DNA of 64,000 nt from Flavobacterium sp. KMS (GCF_000813005.1 NZ_JSYP01000015.1:119835-183834), one strand, 5' to 3'; positions 25,603-34,874 are shown, counted from the first letter of the stretch. Notes: a model not told the origin generated them from the sequence alone. Translations and numbers: made by a program.

Positions 25603-25935
25603 TTATTTTTTTAAAGCATCATTAACTTCTTTAGCTGTTTTTACAGTTCCGTCTTTTGCAGCTTTTGCAGCATTTTCTACTTTTTTAGCTCCTTTTTCTG
25701 TAGCGTCTTTTACATCTTCAGCAGCTTTTTTAGTAGCATCTTTTACATCTTTGGCAGCATCCTCAACTTTAGTTACGGCTGTATCTTTTACTTCTTTAAT
25801 GTCAGTAGTTAATGAGTCTACTTTGTTTCCAAGCGTTAATTCATCTTCTGTAGGTTTTGGCTCTTCTTTTTTACATGACTGAACAGCTAAACTTAATAAG
25901 GCAACTAATGCTAAACTTAAAATTTGTTTTTTCAT
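25603..25935 (-). CDS. LEA/apolipoprotein-like small lipoprotein
   Basis: 110 residues with lipobox LAVQSC (Cys21). After a short linker the rest is one amphipathic helix of 11-residue type repeats (VKDATKKAAEDVKDATEKGA), rich in Ala, Lys, Asp and free of aromatic residues, as in late-embryogenesis-abundant-type stress proteins. It probably lies along the membrane or cell wall. Function unknown; protection during stress is only a guess by analogy. Confidence 0.75.
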   Translation of the reverse strand: MKKQILSLALVALLSLAVQSCKKEEPKPTEDELTLGNKVDSLTTDIKEVKDTAVTKVEDAAKDVKDATKKAAEDVKDATEKGAKKVENAAKAAKDGTVKTAKEVNDALKK

Positions 25936-26111
25936 AATGAATTAATTTTTTTAGGTTGATGAAATTTAACTTTTATAGAGCTGAAAAATAAAGATACACA
26001 TTTTAAAATGATTGCGCGCTTTGTAATATTATTTTCCCTTTGAGAGAAAAACAATTCTCGTGCCAAGTTTTATATTTGGAAAGATTTAGGAGAAAGTTTT
26101 TTAAAATCAAA

Positions 26112-26137
26112 AAGGTACCCATTTAGAGTACCTTCAA
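26112..26137 (-). terminator. Terminator of the YceI operon
   Basis: On the minus strand AAGGTAC pairs with GTACCTT followed by T residues, past the end of the gene at 26185. Confidence 0.6.
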
Positions 26138-26184
26138 AAAAACATGATAATATTTTGAAAAGAAATGATGAGTTTTTCCACTCA

Positions 26185-26736
26185 CTAGTTTTTGTACAGA
26201 CTAAAATTAATAACAATATCATCTTTTACTTTAATTAAACCAGCCATCTTTACGGGAGGCGCTAATTCAATATCTGAGAACTTTAAATTAAGAGATCCTT
26301 CGATTTTTTTATCAGTGGTATATAATATGAAATCTTTGTATTTCAGGGTTTTATTAGTGATGTAAAAAGCCAGTGTACATTTGTAATTTTTGCCACTAGG
26401 TTTTATGTCTGTAATATACACAATACTGTTAGGGAAGGTTTTTATCTTTACAGTTCCTTGTAAATCTTTAGTCATTATTTTGTTTCCGCAATCAAAATTT
26501 GACATCTTGATTTCAGTATTAAATGCATTTTTTTTTGTTGAATTTAAATAAATGGTATCTTTTTTAGGGAAGATATTGGAGCAATTGTAATTGCCGACAG
26601 TTGATACTCCTGTAATTTCTATTTTTATTTTATTTATTATTAAAACAGTATCATCTGTTAAAAAAGTGGGTTTAGCACTTCCTAAGGAAAGAAAAATGAC
26701 TAAACCCAAAATTAAAATTAGAAATCTATTTTTCAT
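26185..26736 (-). CDS. YceI-like secreted protein (diverged)
   Basis: 183 residues with signal peptide. IEITGVSTVGNYNC echoes the VSGTSTMHDW opening of YceI, and the sequence continues as a beta-rich lipocalin-like fold with four cysteines (YNC, FDC, YKC) absent from the first YceI of this operon. It is the third gene, 5 bp after the outer-membrane protein gene. YceI proteins bind isoprenoids or other amphiphiles in the periplasm; here the ligand is unknown. Confidence 0.65.
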   Translation of the reverse strand: MKNRFLILILGLVIFLSLGSAKPTFLTDDTVLIINKIKIEITGVSTVGNYNCSNIFPKKDTIYLNSTKKNAFNTEIKMSNFDCGNKIMTKDLQGTVKIKTFPNSIVYITDIKPSGKNYKCTLAFYITNKTLKYKDFILYTTDKKIEGSLNLKFSDIELAPPVKMAGLIKVKDDIVINFSLYKN

Positions 26737-26741
26737 TTTAT

Positions 26742-28121
26742 TTAGAATGAAATTGTTGCTTCAAACATTAGTCCTTCAAATTTTCCTCCGTAAAAGTCAT
26801 TTGGCATTGAAACTCCGCCTACATTTCCAAATTGTTGGTAGTTTTTGTAGTTCTGTTGCACGTATGAAAGTTTTGCTAAAATGTTTTTAGTCATAAACCA
26901 ACCTGCAGCAGCTTCAAATCTATTTACTTGTACAGCATCAGCATCAGAGTTACGTAGTTTTCCGTCGACTAAATTGTATTTAGCACCAACATATAGATTT
27001 TCATGATTTCCAAAACGATAAACTAAATCTCCAACATATTGATTGACATTACGAGTATCATCTGTTCCTTTATAGTCACCTCCTGAAGCAAATTCTAAAG
27101 TACCGAAGAATTCAAATCCTTTATATTTTATAAACGGGTTAATCATGTAAGAAGTAGCCCAGTTTCCAAATCCAGGATTAAATCTACCAGTGTCTTTATT
27201 ACTCTCTGAATCTAAAATATTTGAACTTGGGTAACCTATCGTTCCGGCGTGCGTCATTACGCTATAAAAACGACTTCCTGCTCTATCAGAACTATATAAG
27301 TTTCCGCTAGAATTTGCTGTATGATAGTAAGATCCGGTAAGTCTGATTCTTAAATCACTGTCAATTTGTTTGTCCCAACCTAATTTGGCTAAGATTGTAG
27401 GGCTAATAGTTGTATTTTGATCCGGAGCAAGTTCTGTAGCTGTTCCTGGAATAACTTCTTGTACGTTTTGATTTAATTTAGAGTTTGTTACTCCAATCAT
27501 ACTTACAAAACCGCTTCTGTTATAATATATTTCAGCTCCCATTTCGGTAGTAAAAGCATCCATGATATTGTTTCCAATAAAAGGGTTTGTAATCGTATAA
27601 GCATTGTTACTTCTTCTAAAATGCGCATCACCATAGTTGTTTTCCATTTGACCTATTTTGATGGTGGTATATTTCATAACATCTTCAAGAAGCCCTTTTT
27701 TAATGAAATCTAATTTGTCAATTTGCAAGTATCCACCTTGTACCCAGGTTTCATGGTGGTGTCTGGAAGCAAGATATATGTCTAAGTTTACACGTACCCC
27801 ATCTGCTAATTGTGCACCTATTGTCATATTAGCATTTGGTAAATTAAAGTCGTTAGTTAGATTGTTTAATCTGTATTCGGCATTCGCTCCGGTTAAGTTT
27901 CTTTGGTCATTGAACGAATTCAAGGCTTGAAATTGTAAGGCAAATGCACCGCCCAGATCAACACTAATGCCTTTGTAAGCGGCGGTATCTTTTTTGACAT
28001 CAAATACATTGATGGCTCTCTGGTCACGAGGAATTTGATTTTGCATATGTCCAAAACTTAGCTGTGCATTTGCAGCAATTGTGCTTGCTAATGCTATAAA
28101 TAGTAGATAGATTTTTTTCAT
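26742..28121 (-). CDS. Outer-membrane beta-barrel protein, porin-like
   Basis: 459 residues, signal peptide ending ANAQ, alternating aromatic strands throughout (FEFFGTLEFASGGDYKG, YRFGNHENLYVGAKYNLVDG) and a C-terminal Phe (MFEATISF), all marks of an outer-membrane barrel of about 16-18 strands. I do not place it in a named porin family. It lies between two YceI-type genes in one operon with gaps of 5 bp, so it may pass or sense the ligand that YceI binds. Confidence 0.75.
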   Translation of the reverse strand: MKKIYLLFIALASTIAANAQLSFGHMQNQIPRDQRAINVFDVKKDTAAYKGISVDLGGAFALQFQALNSFNDQRNLTGANAEYRLNNLTNDFNLPNANMTIGAQLADGVRVNLDIYLASRHHHETWVQGGYLQIDKLDFIKKGLLEDVMKYTTIKIGQMENNYGDAHFRRSNNAYTITNPFIGNNIMDAFTTEMGAEIYYNRSGFVSMIGVTNSKLNQNVQEVIPGTATELAPDQNTTISPTILAKLGWDKQIDSDLRIRLTGSYYHTANSSGNLYSSDRAGSRFYSVMTHAGTIGYPSSNILDSESNKDTGRFNPGFGNWATSYMINPFIKYKGFEFFGTLEFASGGDYKGTDDTRNVNQYVGDLVYRFGNHENLYVGAKYNLVDGKLRNSDADAVQVNRFEAAAGWFMTKNILAKLSYVQQNYKNYQQFGNVGGVSMPNDFYGGKFEGLMFEATISF

Positions 28122-28126
28122 GATTA

Positions 28127-28696
28127 TTATAAATTAAAGTTTAAATTGAATTTTATGGTTAAGTTTTCTCCAGTTTTAATCGTTCCTAATAATGCAGTTG
28201 GAGATTTCATTCCAAATTCAGTAAAAGTGATTTTGTTGCTGCCTTGTAAGGATACCGCATCTTTGGTAACTGTAGTTTTTACTTGTGTTTTTATTACTTT
28301 GCTTACTCCGGCTATGGTATAAGTTCCAGTAAGTTCCCATGTAGTTTCATTAATCTTTTCGGCAGATTTTAAAACATATTTAATATTTTTGAATTTGTCT
28401 GTTTTTAAAGTTTTGTACGCTACCTTATCCATACTAGTTTTCTCGCTTTTAATGCTCTCTGCAGGCAGGGTAATATCAATACTGTTGATACTAACTAATT
28501 TTGAATCTGCGATAGTGAAATTAGCTGTTCCTGTTTTTGAGTCAGATTTCATTTCCCAATCATGCATTGTAGATGTTCCAGAAACAGAGTAACTAGTTTT
28601 TGCGTCTAGTGTGTAGTTTTTTTGAGCATTTGATGACAATACGATTCCGAAGAAAAGTACTGTTGAAAGGAATAATTTGTTTTTTGGTAATTTCAT
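28127..28696 (-). CDS. YceI family periplasmic protein
   Basis: 189 residues with signal peptide ending SNAQ. KTSYSVSGTSTMHDWEMKS is the N-terminal hallmark of YceI, followed by SKLVSINSIDITLPAESIKS and ITFTEFGMKSPTALLG. YceI folds as a lipocalin-like barrel that holds a long isoprenoid chain. First gene of a three-gene operon. Its promoter carries an FNR-type box at the class II activator position. Confidence 0.9.
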   Translation of the reverse strand: MKLPKNKLFLSTVLFFGIVLSSNAQKNYTLDAKTSYSVSGTSTMHDWEMKSDSKTGTANFTIADSKLVSINSIDITLPAESIKSEKTSMDKVAYKTLKTDKFKNIKYVLKSAEKINETTWELTGTYTIAGVSKVIKTQVKTTVTKDAVSLQGSNKITFTEFGMKSPTALLGTIKTGENLTIKFNLNFNL

Positions 28697-28785
28697 TTTT
28701 CTGTGTATTAAATTGTTATCGAAAAATTTGATTTGTAGCTTTTAAATTATATTTATGAGCAACTAATCGTGGTATTTGTTTGAGT

Positions 28786-28793
28786 CAAATTTA
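28786..28793 (-). promoter_or_regulatory. -7 promoter element of the YceI operon
   Basis: TAAATTTG on the minus strand; leader of about 85 nt. No TTG is found at the usual -33 distance, as expected for a promoter that needs an activator. Confidence 0.6.
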
Positions 28794-28815
28794 ACACACA
28801 TAAAGAGCTCTTGAG

Positions 28816-28829
28816 ATGATATAAATCAT
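28816..28829. promoter_or_regulatory. FNR-like palindrome before the YceI operon
   Basis: ATGAT-ATAA-ATCAT is a symmetric Crp/Fnr-type box. Its centre (28822.5) is 36.5 bp from the last G of the -7 element (28786), identical to the spacing at 12655-12701. The rest of the 317-bp gap 28697-29013 shows only promoters. Confidence 0.7.
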
Positions 28830-29001
28830 TGTTAAAATTTTATTAAAGCCCTATCTATAGCTACAACGATGTAGTATAATTGATGTTTTTTAGGGTAAGA
28901 AATTACATGGTTTTTTACGGATATAATTGCCTTTATTTTAGATTCTATTATCGGTTTTAGATTATATCTTATAGTCGATTAAAAATGAGCAAATACTTTA
29001 G

Positions 29002-29009
29002 TAACTTTG
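29002..29009 (+). promoter_or_regulatory. -7 promoter element of rlmN
   Basis: TAACTTTG followed by cagc and the ATG at 29014, so the expected transcript start is on the start codon. The AraC-type gene at 486 has the same arrangement (TAACTTTG-ctgc-ATG). Confidence 0.65.
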
Positions 29010-29013
29010 CAGC

Positions 29014-30063
29014 ATGCAAATGGAGAAAAAAGACATACGAGCCTTATCAAAAGAGGAATTGCGCGATTTTTTTGTCGCTAATAATGACAAAGCTTTTCGC
29101 GGAAATCAAGTTTACGAGTGGTTATGGAGTAAAGGAGCACATAGTTTTGATGATATGACCAATGTTGCTAAGGCAACACGTTCTATGCTCGAAGATAATT
29201 TTGTTATCAATCATATTAAGGTTGATACAATGCAACGCAGTAGCGATGGTACAGTAAAGAATGCTGTTCGATTACATGATGGGTTGGTAGTAGAGTCAGT
29301 TTTAATTCCTACCCAAACAAGAACTACGGCTTGTGTATCTAGTCAGGTAGGTTGTAGCTTAGATTGTAATTTTTGCGCAACAGCGAGATTAAAAAGAATG
29401 CGAAATCTAGAACCTGCAGAGATTTATGATCAGGTAATAGCTATAGATAAAGAAAGTCGTTTGTATTATAATCATCCGCTATCGAATATTGTTTTTATGG
29501 GAATGGGAGAACCGCTCATGAATTATAACAATGTTATGAAAGCAATTGATATGATTACCTCTACAGAAGGATTAGGGATGTCACCAAAACGTATTATGGT
29601 ATCGACATCGGGAATTCCTAAGATGATTAAAAAAATGGCCGATGATGATGTTAAATTCAAATTGGCGGTTTCATTACACTCGGCAATCGATGAAATCCGT
29701 TCTCGAATCATGCCTTTTAGTAAAAACTTTCCTTTGGCAGATTTACGAGAATCATTAGAATACTGGTACAGAAAGACCAAATGCAAAGTTTCATACGAAT
29801 ATGTAGTTTGGAAAGGAATTAACGACGATAAAGCATCGATTGATGCCTTGGTAAAGTTTTGTAAATACATACCATGTAAAGTCAACCTTATCGAATATAA
29901 TCCAATCGATGATGGAGAGTTTCAGCAAGCTTCAGAAGAATCGATTAATGCGTACATAAAAGCATTAGAAAACATAGGGATTGTGGTAAAAGTACGCCGA
30001 AGCAGAGGAAAAGATATTGATGCTGCTTGTGGGCAATTGGCCAATAAAGAAGCAGAAGTTTAG
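29014..30063 (+). CDS. rlmN: 23S rRNA (adenine2503-C2)-methyltransferase / tRNA A37 methylase
   Basis: 349 residues. Radical-SAM motif C-x3-C-x2-C is CSLDCNFC (Cys114, Cys118, Cys121); FMGMGEPLMNY is the GGEPL-type SAM-binding motif, and the second catalytic cysteine is in DIDAACGQL (Cys339). RlmN methylates A2503 of 23S rRNA and A37 of some tRNAs. An alternative ATG two codons downstream (29020) is possible; the promoter position favours 29014 as a leaderless start. Confidence 0.95.
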   Translation: MQMEKKDIRALSKEELRDFFVANNDKAFRGNQVYEWLWSKGAHSFDDMTNVAKATRSMLEDNFVINHIKVDTMQRSSDGTVKNAVRLHDGLVVESVLIPTQTRTTACVSSQVGCSLDCNFCATARLKRMRNLEPAEIYDQVIAIDKESRLYYNHPLSNIVFMGMGEPLMNYNNVMKAIDMITSTEGLGMSPKRIMVSTSGIPKMIKKMADDDVKFKLAVSLHSAIDEIRSRIMPFSKNFPLADLRESLEYWYRKTKCKVSYEYVVWKGINDDKASIDALVKFCKYIPCKVNLIEYNPIDDGEFQQASEESINAYIKALENIGIVVKVRRSRGKDIDAACGQLANKEAEV

Positions 30064-30086
30064 AATTACTTTAGTATAAAAATAAA

Positions 30087-30127
30087 AAAGCATTAAAAAC
30101 GAGATTACCACTTGTTTTTAATGCTTT
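30087..30127. terminator. Bidirectional terminator
   Basis: AAAAGCATTAAAAAC pairs with GTTTTTAATGCTTTT between convergent rlmN and the lipoprotein gene. Confidence 0.88.
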
Positions 30128-30144
30128 TCTCTTTATAAATCAGC

Positions 30145-31005
30145 TTATTTTTTTAAATGAATTTCTTCCGAAACGCCATCTCTTGTAACAACAGCAAGGT
30201 CATCACAATCACCATTTCCAAAATCAATTAAAGCCTTAGCTTCATTTTTAGTAATAGAAATAGAACCTTTTACAGGGAAAGTTTTTTTGCATGCCATAGA
30301 GAATTCTAGAGGAAGTATAATTTCGGTCGAAATTTTATCACCATTAGGGAACGTAGTTTCTCCAGTACCAGTGATAATAAAAATGTTATCGTCCCAATTA
30401 AACCAAGTGTCGAAACCAGCAATCATTTCCTTTGTTAAAGTACCAGTTCGTTTGTAAATTTTCCCATCTTCAAATGTAATTGTCATGTCGATTGCCGAAG
30501 TAGATACAGGGTGAACAGTTGCTAATAAAGCAGTTGCTTTTTGTGTTAGGCTTATGCTTTTGCTACCTTGTATTTTATTACCATTGTGGTAAAAGTTCTC
30601 AAAACTGTATGTGATTGTATGTTCAGAGCTTGAGAAATCATTTGTAAACGAAATGGTAATTTTTCCTTTCAATGTATTTCCATTAGATAAGGTACAACCT
30701 TCAGTGCCAAAATCGATAGTTCTTGTCCATGTATTGTCTGTTAATACAGTTGTAATGACGGCGCATTCTGGTAAAAAGCTTTTAATAACTCCAGTTGCTT
30801 TTCGGGAACTGTTTTGTTGTGCGCCAAATTGGTCTTCTGCAATATTTGAAACATCATCAATCGATACATCAATTTTTGAGTTTGTAGCTATTTCATCGTT
30901 TGAAATAGTTTTAGATGAAACATCTTGTCTTGTTTCATCTGAATTACAACTAATGAAAAACGAAAAAGTTGCAATGGCTCCCAATAATAAAATCTTTGTT
31001 TTCAT
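30145..31005 (-). CDS. Hypothetical lipoprotein, beta-rich
   Basis: 286 residues with lipobox FFISC (Cys20). The mature part is beta-rich with repeated polar strands (TISFTNDFSSSEHTITYSFE, GKIYKRTGTLTKEMIAGFD, KISTEIILPLEFSMACKK) and three cysteines. It resembles flavobacterial lipoproteins of unknown function; no catalytic motif is visible. Stand-alone gene with a roughly 250-bp upstream region shared with the polyprenyl synthase gene. Confidence 0.72.
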   Translation of the reverse strand: MKTKILLLGAIATFSFFISCNSDETRQDVSSKTISNDEIATNSKIDVSIDDVSNIAEDQFGAQQNSSRKATGVIKSFLPECAVITTVLTDNTWTRTIDFGTEGCTLSNGNTLKGKITISFTNDFSSSEHTITYSFENFYHNGNKIQGSKSISLTQKATALLATVHPVSTSAIDMTITFEDGKIYKRTGTLTKEMIAGFDTWFNWDDNIFIITGTGETTFPNGDKISTEIILPLEFSMACKKTFPVKGSISITKNEAKALIDFGNGDCDDLAVVTRDGVSEEIHLKK

Positions 31006-31241
31006 AATAAGTAATTTAGATTTCTTGTAATTAGTGAATTAAATTAAAGTGGAGATTATATTGTAGATTTTAAGTTACTGCTATTTTATAAAGGGGAAAT
31101 AAAATAGTAACGACACAATTAGACTATGCTAATAATGAGCTTTCGAGTAAATAAGGTTTACTTGAATATGAATAGTGTATAAAAAGTTACAAATGTTGAT
31201 ATACTTCTATAAAATAGACAACGTTTTTTTATTTAAAATAG

Positions 31242-31249
31242 TATATTTG
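31242..31249 (+). promoter_or_regulatory. -7 promoter element of polyprenyl synthase gene
   Basis: TATATTTG, nine bases from its last G to the ATG at 31258; the expected leader is about 4 nt. Confidence 0.6.
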
Positions 31250-31257
31250 GAATCGAA

Positions 31258-32235
31258 ATGAATATTACCTCACAAATAAAGCAGCCCATTTTTAACGAAA
31301 TGGAACTTTTTGAAAAAAAGTTCCATGAATCGATGACTTCAAAGGTGGCTTTGCTTAACAGAATTACCTATTATATCGTAAATCGAAAAGGAAAACAAAT
31401 GCGACCTATGTTTGTTTTCTTGACAGCAAAAATGGTTTCAGAAGGAATCGTGAACGAGCGTACTTATCGAGGAGCATCGGTTATAGAGTTAATTCATACC
31501 GCCACTTTGGTTCATGATGATGTTGTAGATGATAGTAACCGTCGTCGTGGTTTTTTCTCTATCAACGCACTTTGGAAAAATAAAATAGCTGTTCTGGTTG
31601 GAGATTATTTACTATCAAAAGGATTGTTACTTTCTATAGATAATGGTGATTTTGATTTACTTAAAATAATATCTGTTGCTGTACGCGAAATGAGCGAAGG
31701 CGAATTACTTCAGATAGAAAAAGCAAGAAGACTAGATATTACCGAGGATGTTTATTATGAAATTATCCGAAAAAAGACAGCGACACTTATTGCTGCTTGT
31801 TGTGCACTTGGCGCAAAATCGGTTATAGAAGATGAAGTTCAGGTAGAGAACATGCGTAAATTTGGAGAGCTTATAGGAATGGCTTTTCAAATAAAAGATG
31901 ATTTATTCGATTATAGCGAAGAAGCTATTGGTAAACCTACCGGAATAGATATTAAAGAGCAAAAAATGACTTTGCCTTTAATTCATGTTCTAAATAATTG
32001 TACCTCTAAAGAAAAAAGCTGGCTTATTAATTCTATCAAAAACCATAATAAAGACAAAAAGCGCGTAAAAGAAGTTATTGCTTTTGTAAAAGATAATAAT
32101 GGTTTGGCTTACGCCGAAAATAAAATGGTAGAATTTCAGCAAGAAGCACTCTCACTACTCAACAATTATTCAGATTCAGAATTCAAAGCAGCCTTGACTT
32201 TGATGGTGAACTACGTTATCGAAAGAAAAAAGTAA
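31258..32235 (+). CDS. Polyprenyl diphosphate synthase (all-trans, long chain)
   Basis: 325 residues. First Asp-rich motif in LVHDDVVDDSNRRR (Asp87, Asp88, Asp91) and second in QIKDDLFDYSEE, with GKQMRPMFVF at the N-terminus. The small residues before the first motif fit a long-chain enzyme such as octaprenyl diphosphate synthase making the menaquinone side chain; chain length cannot be fixed by eye. Cytosolic, uses FPP or GGPP plus IPP. Confidence 0.92.
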   Translation: MNITSQIKQPIFNEMELFEKKFHESMTSKVALLNRITYYIVNRKGKQMRPMFVFLTAKMVSEGIVNERTYRGASVIELIHTATLVHDDVVDDSNRRRGFFSINALWKNKIAVLVGDYLLSKGLLLSIDNGDFDLLKIISVAVREMSEGELLQIEKARRLDITEDVYYEIIRKKTATLIAACCALGAKSVIEDEVQVENMRKFGELIGMAFQIKDDLFDYSEEAIGKPTGIDIKEQKMTLPLIHVLNNCTSKEKSWLINSIKNHNKDKKRVKEVIAFVKDNNGLAYAENKMVEFQQEALSLLNNYSDSEFKAALTLMVNYVIERKK

Positions 32236-32497
32236 TAAGATAATATTGCAATTAGATAATTATTTCTAATTGTGATTTTTTTTTAAAATAATTTAACTTG
32301 TAATTATTTGTTGTTTAGTTGTTTACTGGTTTGATTCTATTTTTAAATCATTTAATTTTTAAATCCCATACAACCTTTTTTAATCTTAAAGCGTCTATGC
32401 TAATAGAAGTCTGTTTGATTTTGAACGGACGATTAATAATAACAGTATTTGAGTTAATTTTTACCGAATCATTTTTTGAAATTTTCTATACGTTTTT

Positions 32498-33058
32498 ATG
32501 AAAGTAATCCATTTACATCAAGAAGAAACTGAAATCATTCAGTTGGCTATCGATAATAATCGACAGGCTCAGCAGCAGATATACAGTAAGTTTTCTTCGA
32601 AAATGTTAAGTGTTTGCCGACAGTATATTAAAGACATTCAACTAGCAGAAGATGTAATGATAACATCATTTATGAAAGTCTTTGTAAACCTTAATAGATT
32701 TGAAAAAAAAGGAAGTTTTGAAGGATGGATTCGAAGGATAATGGTAAACGAATGCATCTCATATCTACGGGTTCAAAAGAAGGTAAAATTTATAGAAGAT
32801 GAAAATTATACCGAAGAGAGTTTTAATGGCATCGAAAGTCAATTATCTACAGATCAAATTCAGTTTTTAATAGATAGCTTACCAGATGGTTATAAGATGG
32901 TTTTTAACCTTTATGCTATCGAAGGGTATAAGCACAATGAAATTGCAACGATGCTGGGGATTAATGAAGGAACGTCAAAGTCGCAATTATCACATGCTCG
33001 TAAAATGCTGCAAAAGCAAATTATTATATTAAAAAAACAAGAAAATGGAACCGAATAA
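32498..33058 (+). CDS. ECF-type RNA polymerase sigma factor
   Basis: 186 residues. Region 2 is at about 10-85 (SKMLSVCRQYIKDIQLAEDV, TSFMKVFVNLNRFEKKGSFEGW) and region 4 at about 120-180 (LPDGYKMVFNLYAIEGYKHNEI, LGINEGTSKSQLSHARKML). Overlaps the next gene, a probable anti-sigma factor, by 14 bp. The 262-bp gap before it has no supported gene. Confidence 0.92.
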   Translation: MKVIHLHQEETEIIQLAIDNNRQAQQQIYSKFSSKMLSVCRQYIKDIQLAEDVMITSFMKVFVNLNRFEKKGSFEGWIRRIMVNECISYLRVQKKVKFIEDENYTEESFNGIESQLSTDQIQFLIDSLPDGYKMVFNLYAIEGYKHNEIATMLGINEGTSKSQLSHARKMLQKQIIILKKQENGTE

Positions 33059-33770
33059 AATAGAAAAAGAGTTTCGTGAAAAACTAAATGAAAGAGAAAT
33101 CAATCCTAGTAATAATGCTTGGGATAGATTAGATGCGATGCTGAATGTTGCCGAAGAAACTAAGCCAAAACGAAAATATACCTGGATGTATGTTGCGGCA
33201 GGGTTTATCGGTTTCTTATTGATAAGCACGATTTATTTTAGTCAAAGAGAGGCTCCGGTTAATAAGCTGAATGATACAGTAGTTGTTAAAGAAGAAGTAA
33301 AAGATTCAGTCGCTAAACCAAATAAGCCAGAAGATAAAATAATCTTGAGCCCTTTAAATAAAGATGCAGTTGTAATAAAGGAGACAAAGAAAAATAGTGA
33401 AGAAAAAAATGAAAAAGTAAATCAAAATAAAATAAATCAAAATCAAGTAGCGGAGCGTTCAATCATCAAAGAAACCAATAACGAGAATTGGAAAAACAAT
33501 CAAAAAACAGAATCAAAAATTAATCAAACAACAATCGCAGACAATTCAAAAAATGCAACTGTAGATCAGTTACTGACTTCGGCAGAAAAAACTTTAGTAA
33601 TGGGGAAAACAGATCAGCAAAAAGCTAAAATTAAGGTAAATGCTAATGAGTTACTTTCTCAAGTCGATGGAGAGTTAGAGCTTTCATTTAGAGAAAAAGT
33701 AATTAATAAAGTCAATAAAAATTACCAAACTGTAAAAGTAGCTTTGGGAAACAGAAATGCTGAAGAATAA
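33045..33770 (+). CDS. Probable membrane-bound anti-sigma factor
   Basis: 241 residues. A short cytoplasmic part (FREKLNEREINPSNNAWDRL) precedes one membrane segment (about 46-65), followed by a long Lys/Asn/Gln-rich periplasmic region. The NNAWDRLDAML motif is frequent at the front of flavobacterial proteins next to ECF sigma genes. No sequence signature of a standard zinc anti-sigma domain is seen. Position and topology suggest that it holds the sigma factor at the inner membrane. Confidence 0.65.
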   Translation: MEPNKIEKEFREKLNEREINPSNNAWDRLDAMLNVAEETKPKRKYTWMYVAAGFIGFLLISTIYFSQREAPVNKLNDTVVVKEEVKDSVAKPNKPEDKIILSPLNKDAVVIKETKKNSEEKNEKVNQNKINQNQVAERSIIKETNNENWKNNQKTESKINQTTIADNSKNATVDQLLTSAEKTLVMGKTDQQKAKIKVNANELLSQVDGELELSFREKVINKVNKNYQTVKVALGNRNAEE

Positions 33771-33836
33771 CTATTGCAATAATCAAAATTAAAATCATCA
33801 TCAATCAAAAAATCAATCAATTTTAAAAAAATCACC

Positions 33837-34874
33837 ATGAGAAATTTTACCATTTATTTAGTCCTCTTCCTATTTTTATTTGTTAGTAAAATGATAGGTC
33901 AGGAAACATTTGAATCCAGAGCAAAATCTATTGCAGATAAAATCGAAAAAATAACCAAAGATGAAAAAGCTGCTTTGAAAGAAGAAGTAGAAGTTGTAAA
34001 TGTTCAGCTTTCTGAAGGGAAAATAACGAGAGAAGATGCCGATAATAAGAAAAAACAATTGGCGGAAGTAAGAGCAATTATAATAGAAGAGAAAATTACG
34101 GTTGTACAAAATGAATTAAATGATTTAGTACAACAAAAAGTAGATGGAAAAATAAAAGAAAGAGATTCTGTAAAAAAGTATATGATTAGGCTTTGCAAAG
34201 GATGTGGAAAAGGAAAAGATTCGATTTACAGAGAAAAGAGAACTACTTCGCAATTTGTGTTTGCAGCTGGAATAAATAATTTAGTAACCGATGGAAGTTT
34301 AAAAAATTCCGATTACAAATTTATGGGTTCGCATTTTTACGAATGGGGATTTACATTTAATTCCAGGATTTTAAAAGATCATAATTTGCTTCATGCTAAA
34401 TACGGATTGTCATTAATGTATAATAATATTAGACCTACAGAGAACCGTAATTTTGTGGTGGATGGAGATAAGACCGTTCTGGAAGTTAATCCTGTAAATC
34501 TAGATGAATCCCGTTTTAGAAATGTTTATTTAGTTATACCAGCGCACTTAGAGTTTGATTTTTCGGGAAGTAAACGAGATAGTAATGGAGGTACTTATTT
34601 TAGAACCCATAGAAGTTTTCGTTTTGGGCTTGGAGGATATGCAGGGATTAATGTTAAGTCCAAACAAATTCTAAAATATGATCAAGATGATATAAAAGAA
34701 AAAGTAATATCAAAAGGCGATTATAATGTAAATAATTTCATTTACGGAGTAAGTGGTTATATGGGATATAGAGATATAAGTTTGTATTTAAAATATGACC
34801 TTAACCCTTTGTTTGCTGACAATGATATAAAACAAAACAATGTTTCATTAGGATTACGTTTAGATTTGAATTAA
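33837..34874 (+). CDS. Coiled-coil plus beta-barrel outer-membrane protein
   Basis: 345 residues. Signal peptide (YLVLFLFLFVSKMIGQ), then about 100 residues of charged coiled coil (DEKAALKEEVEVVNVQLSEG), a short C-x2-C-like piece (RLCKGCGKGKD), and a beta-barrel domain of about 190 residues (FVFAAGINNLVTDGSLKN through NVSLGLRLDLN). It is the third gene of the ECF sigma operon and might be its target or sensor. No known family recognised. Confidence 0.68.
   Translation: MRNFTIYLVLFLFLFVSKMIGQETFESRAKSIADKIEKITKDEKAALKEEVEVVNVQLSEGKITREDADNKKKQLAEVRAIIIEEKITVVQNELNDLVQQKVDGKIKERDSVKKYMIRLCKGCGKGKDSIYREKRTTSQFVFAAGINNLVTDGSLKNSDYKFMGSHFYEWGFTFNSRILKDHNLLHAKYGLSLMYNNIRPTENRNFVVDGDKTVLEVNPVNLDESRFRNVYLVIPAHLEFDFSGSKRDSNGGTYFRTHRSFRFGLGGYAGINVKSKQILKYDQDDIKEKVISKGDYNVNNFIYGVSGYMGYRDISLYLKYDLNPLFADNDIKQNNVSLGLRLDLN

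Noticed and set aside
25508..25882. Plus-strand Ser/Ala/Phe-rich frame opposite the LEA-like lipoprotein
   Set aside because: It is the antisense of a repeated Lys/Ala/Asp-rich gene with a clear lipoprotein signal; low-complexity mirror translation.
32319..32501. 60-codon frame before the ECF sigma gene
   Set aside because: Composition is that of AT-rich non-coding DNA (Phe/Leu/Ile-rich), it overlaps the sigma gene start, and no family pattern is seen.
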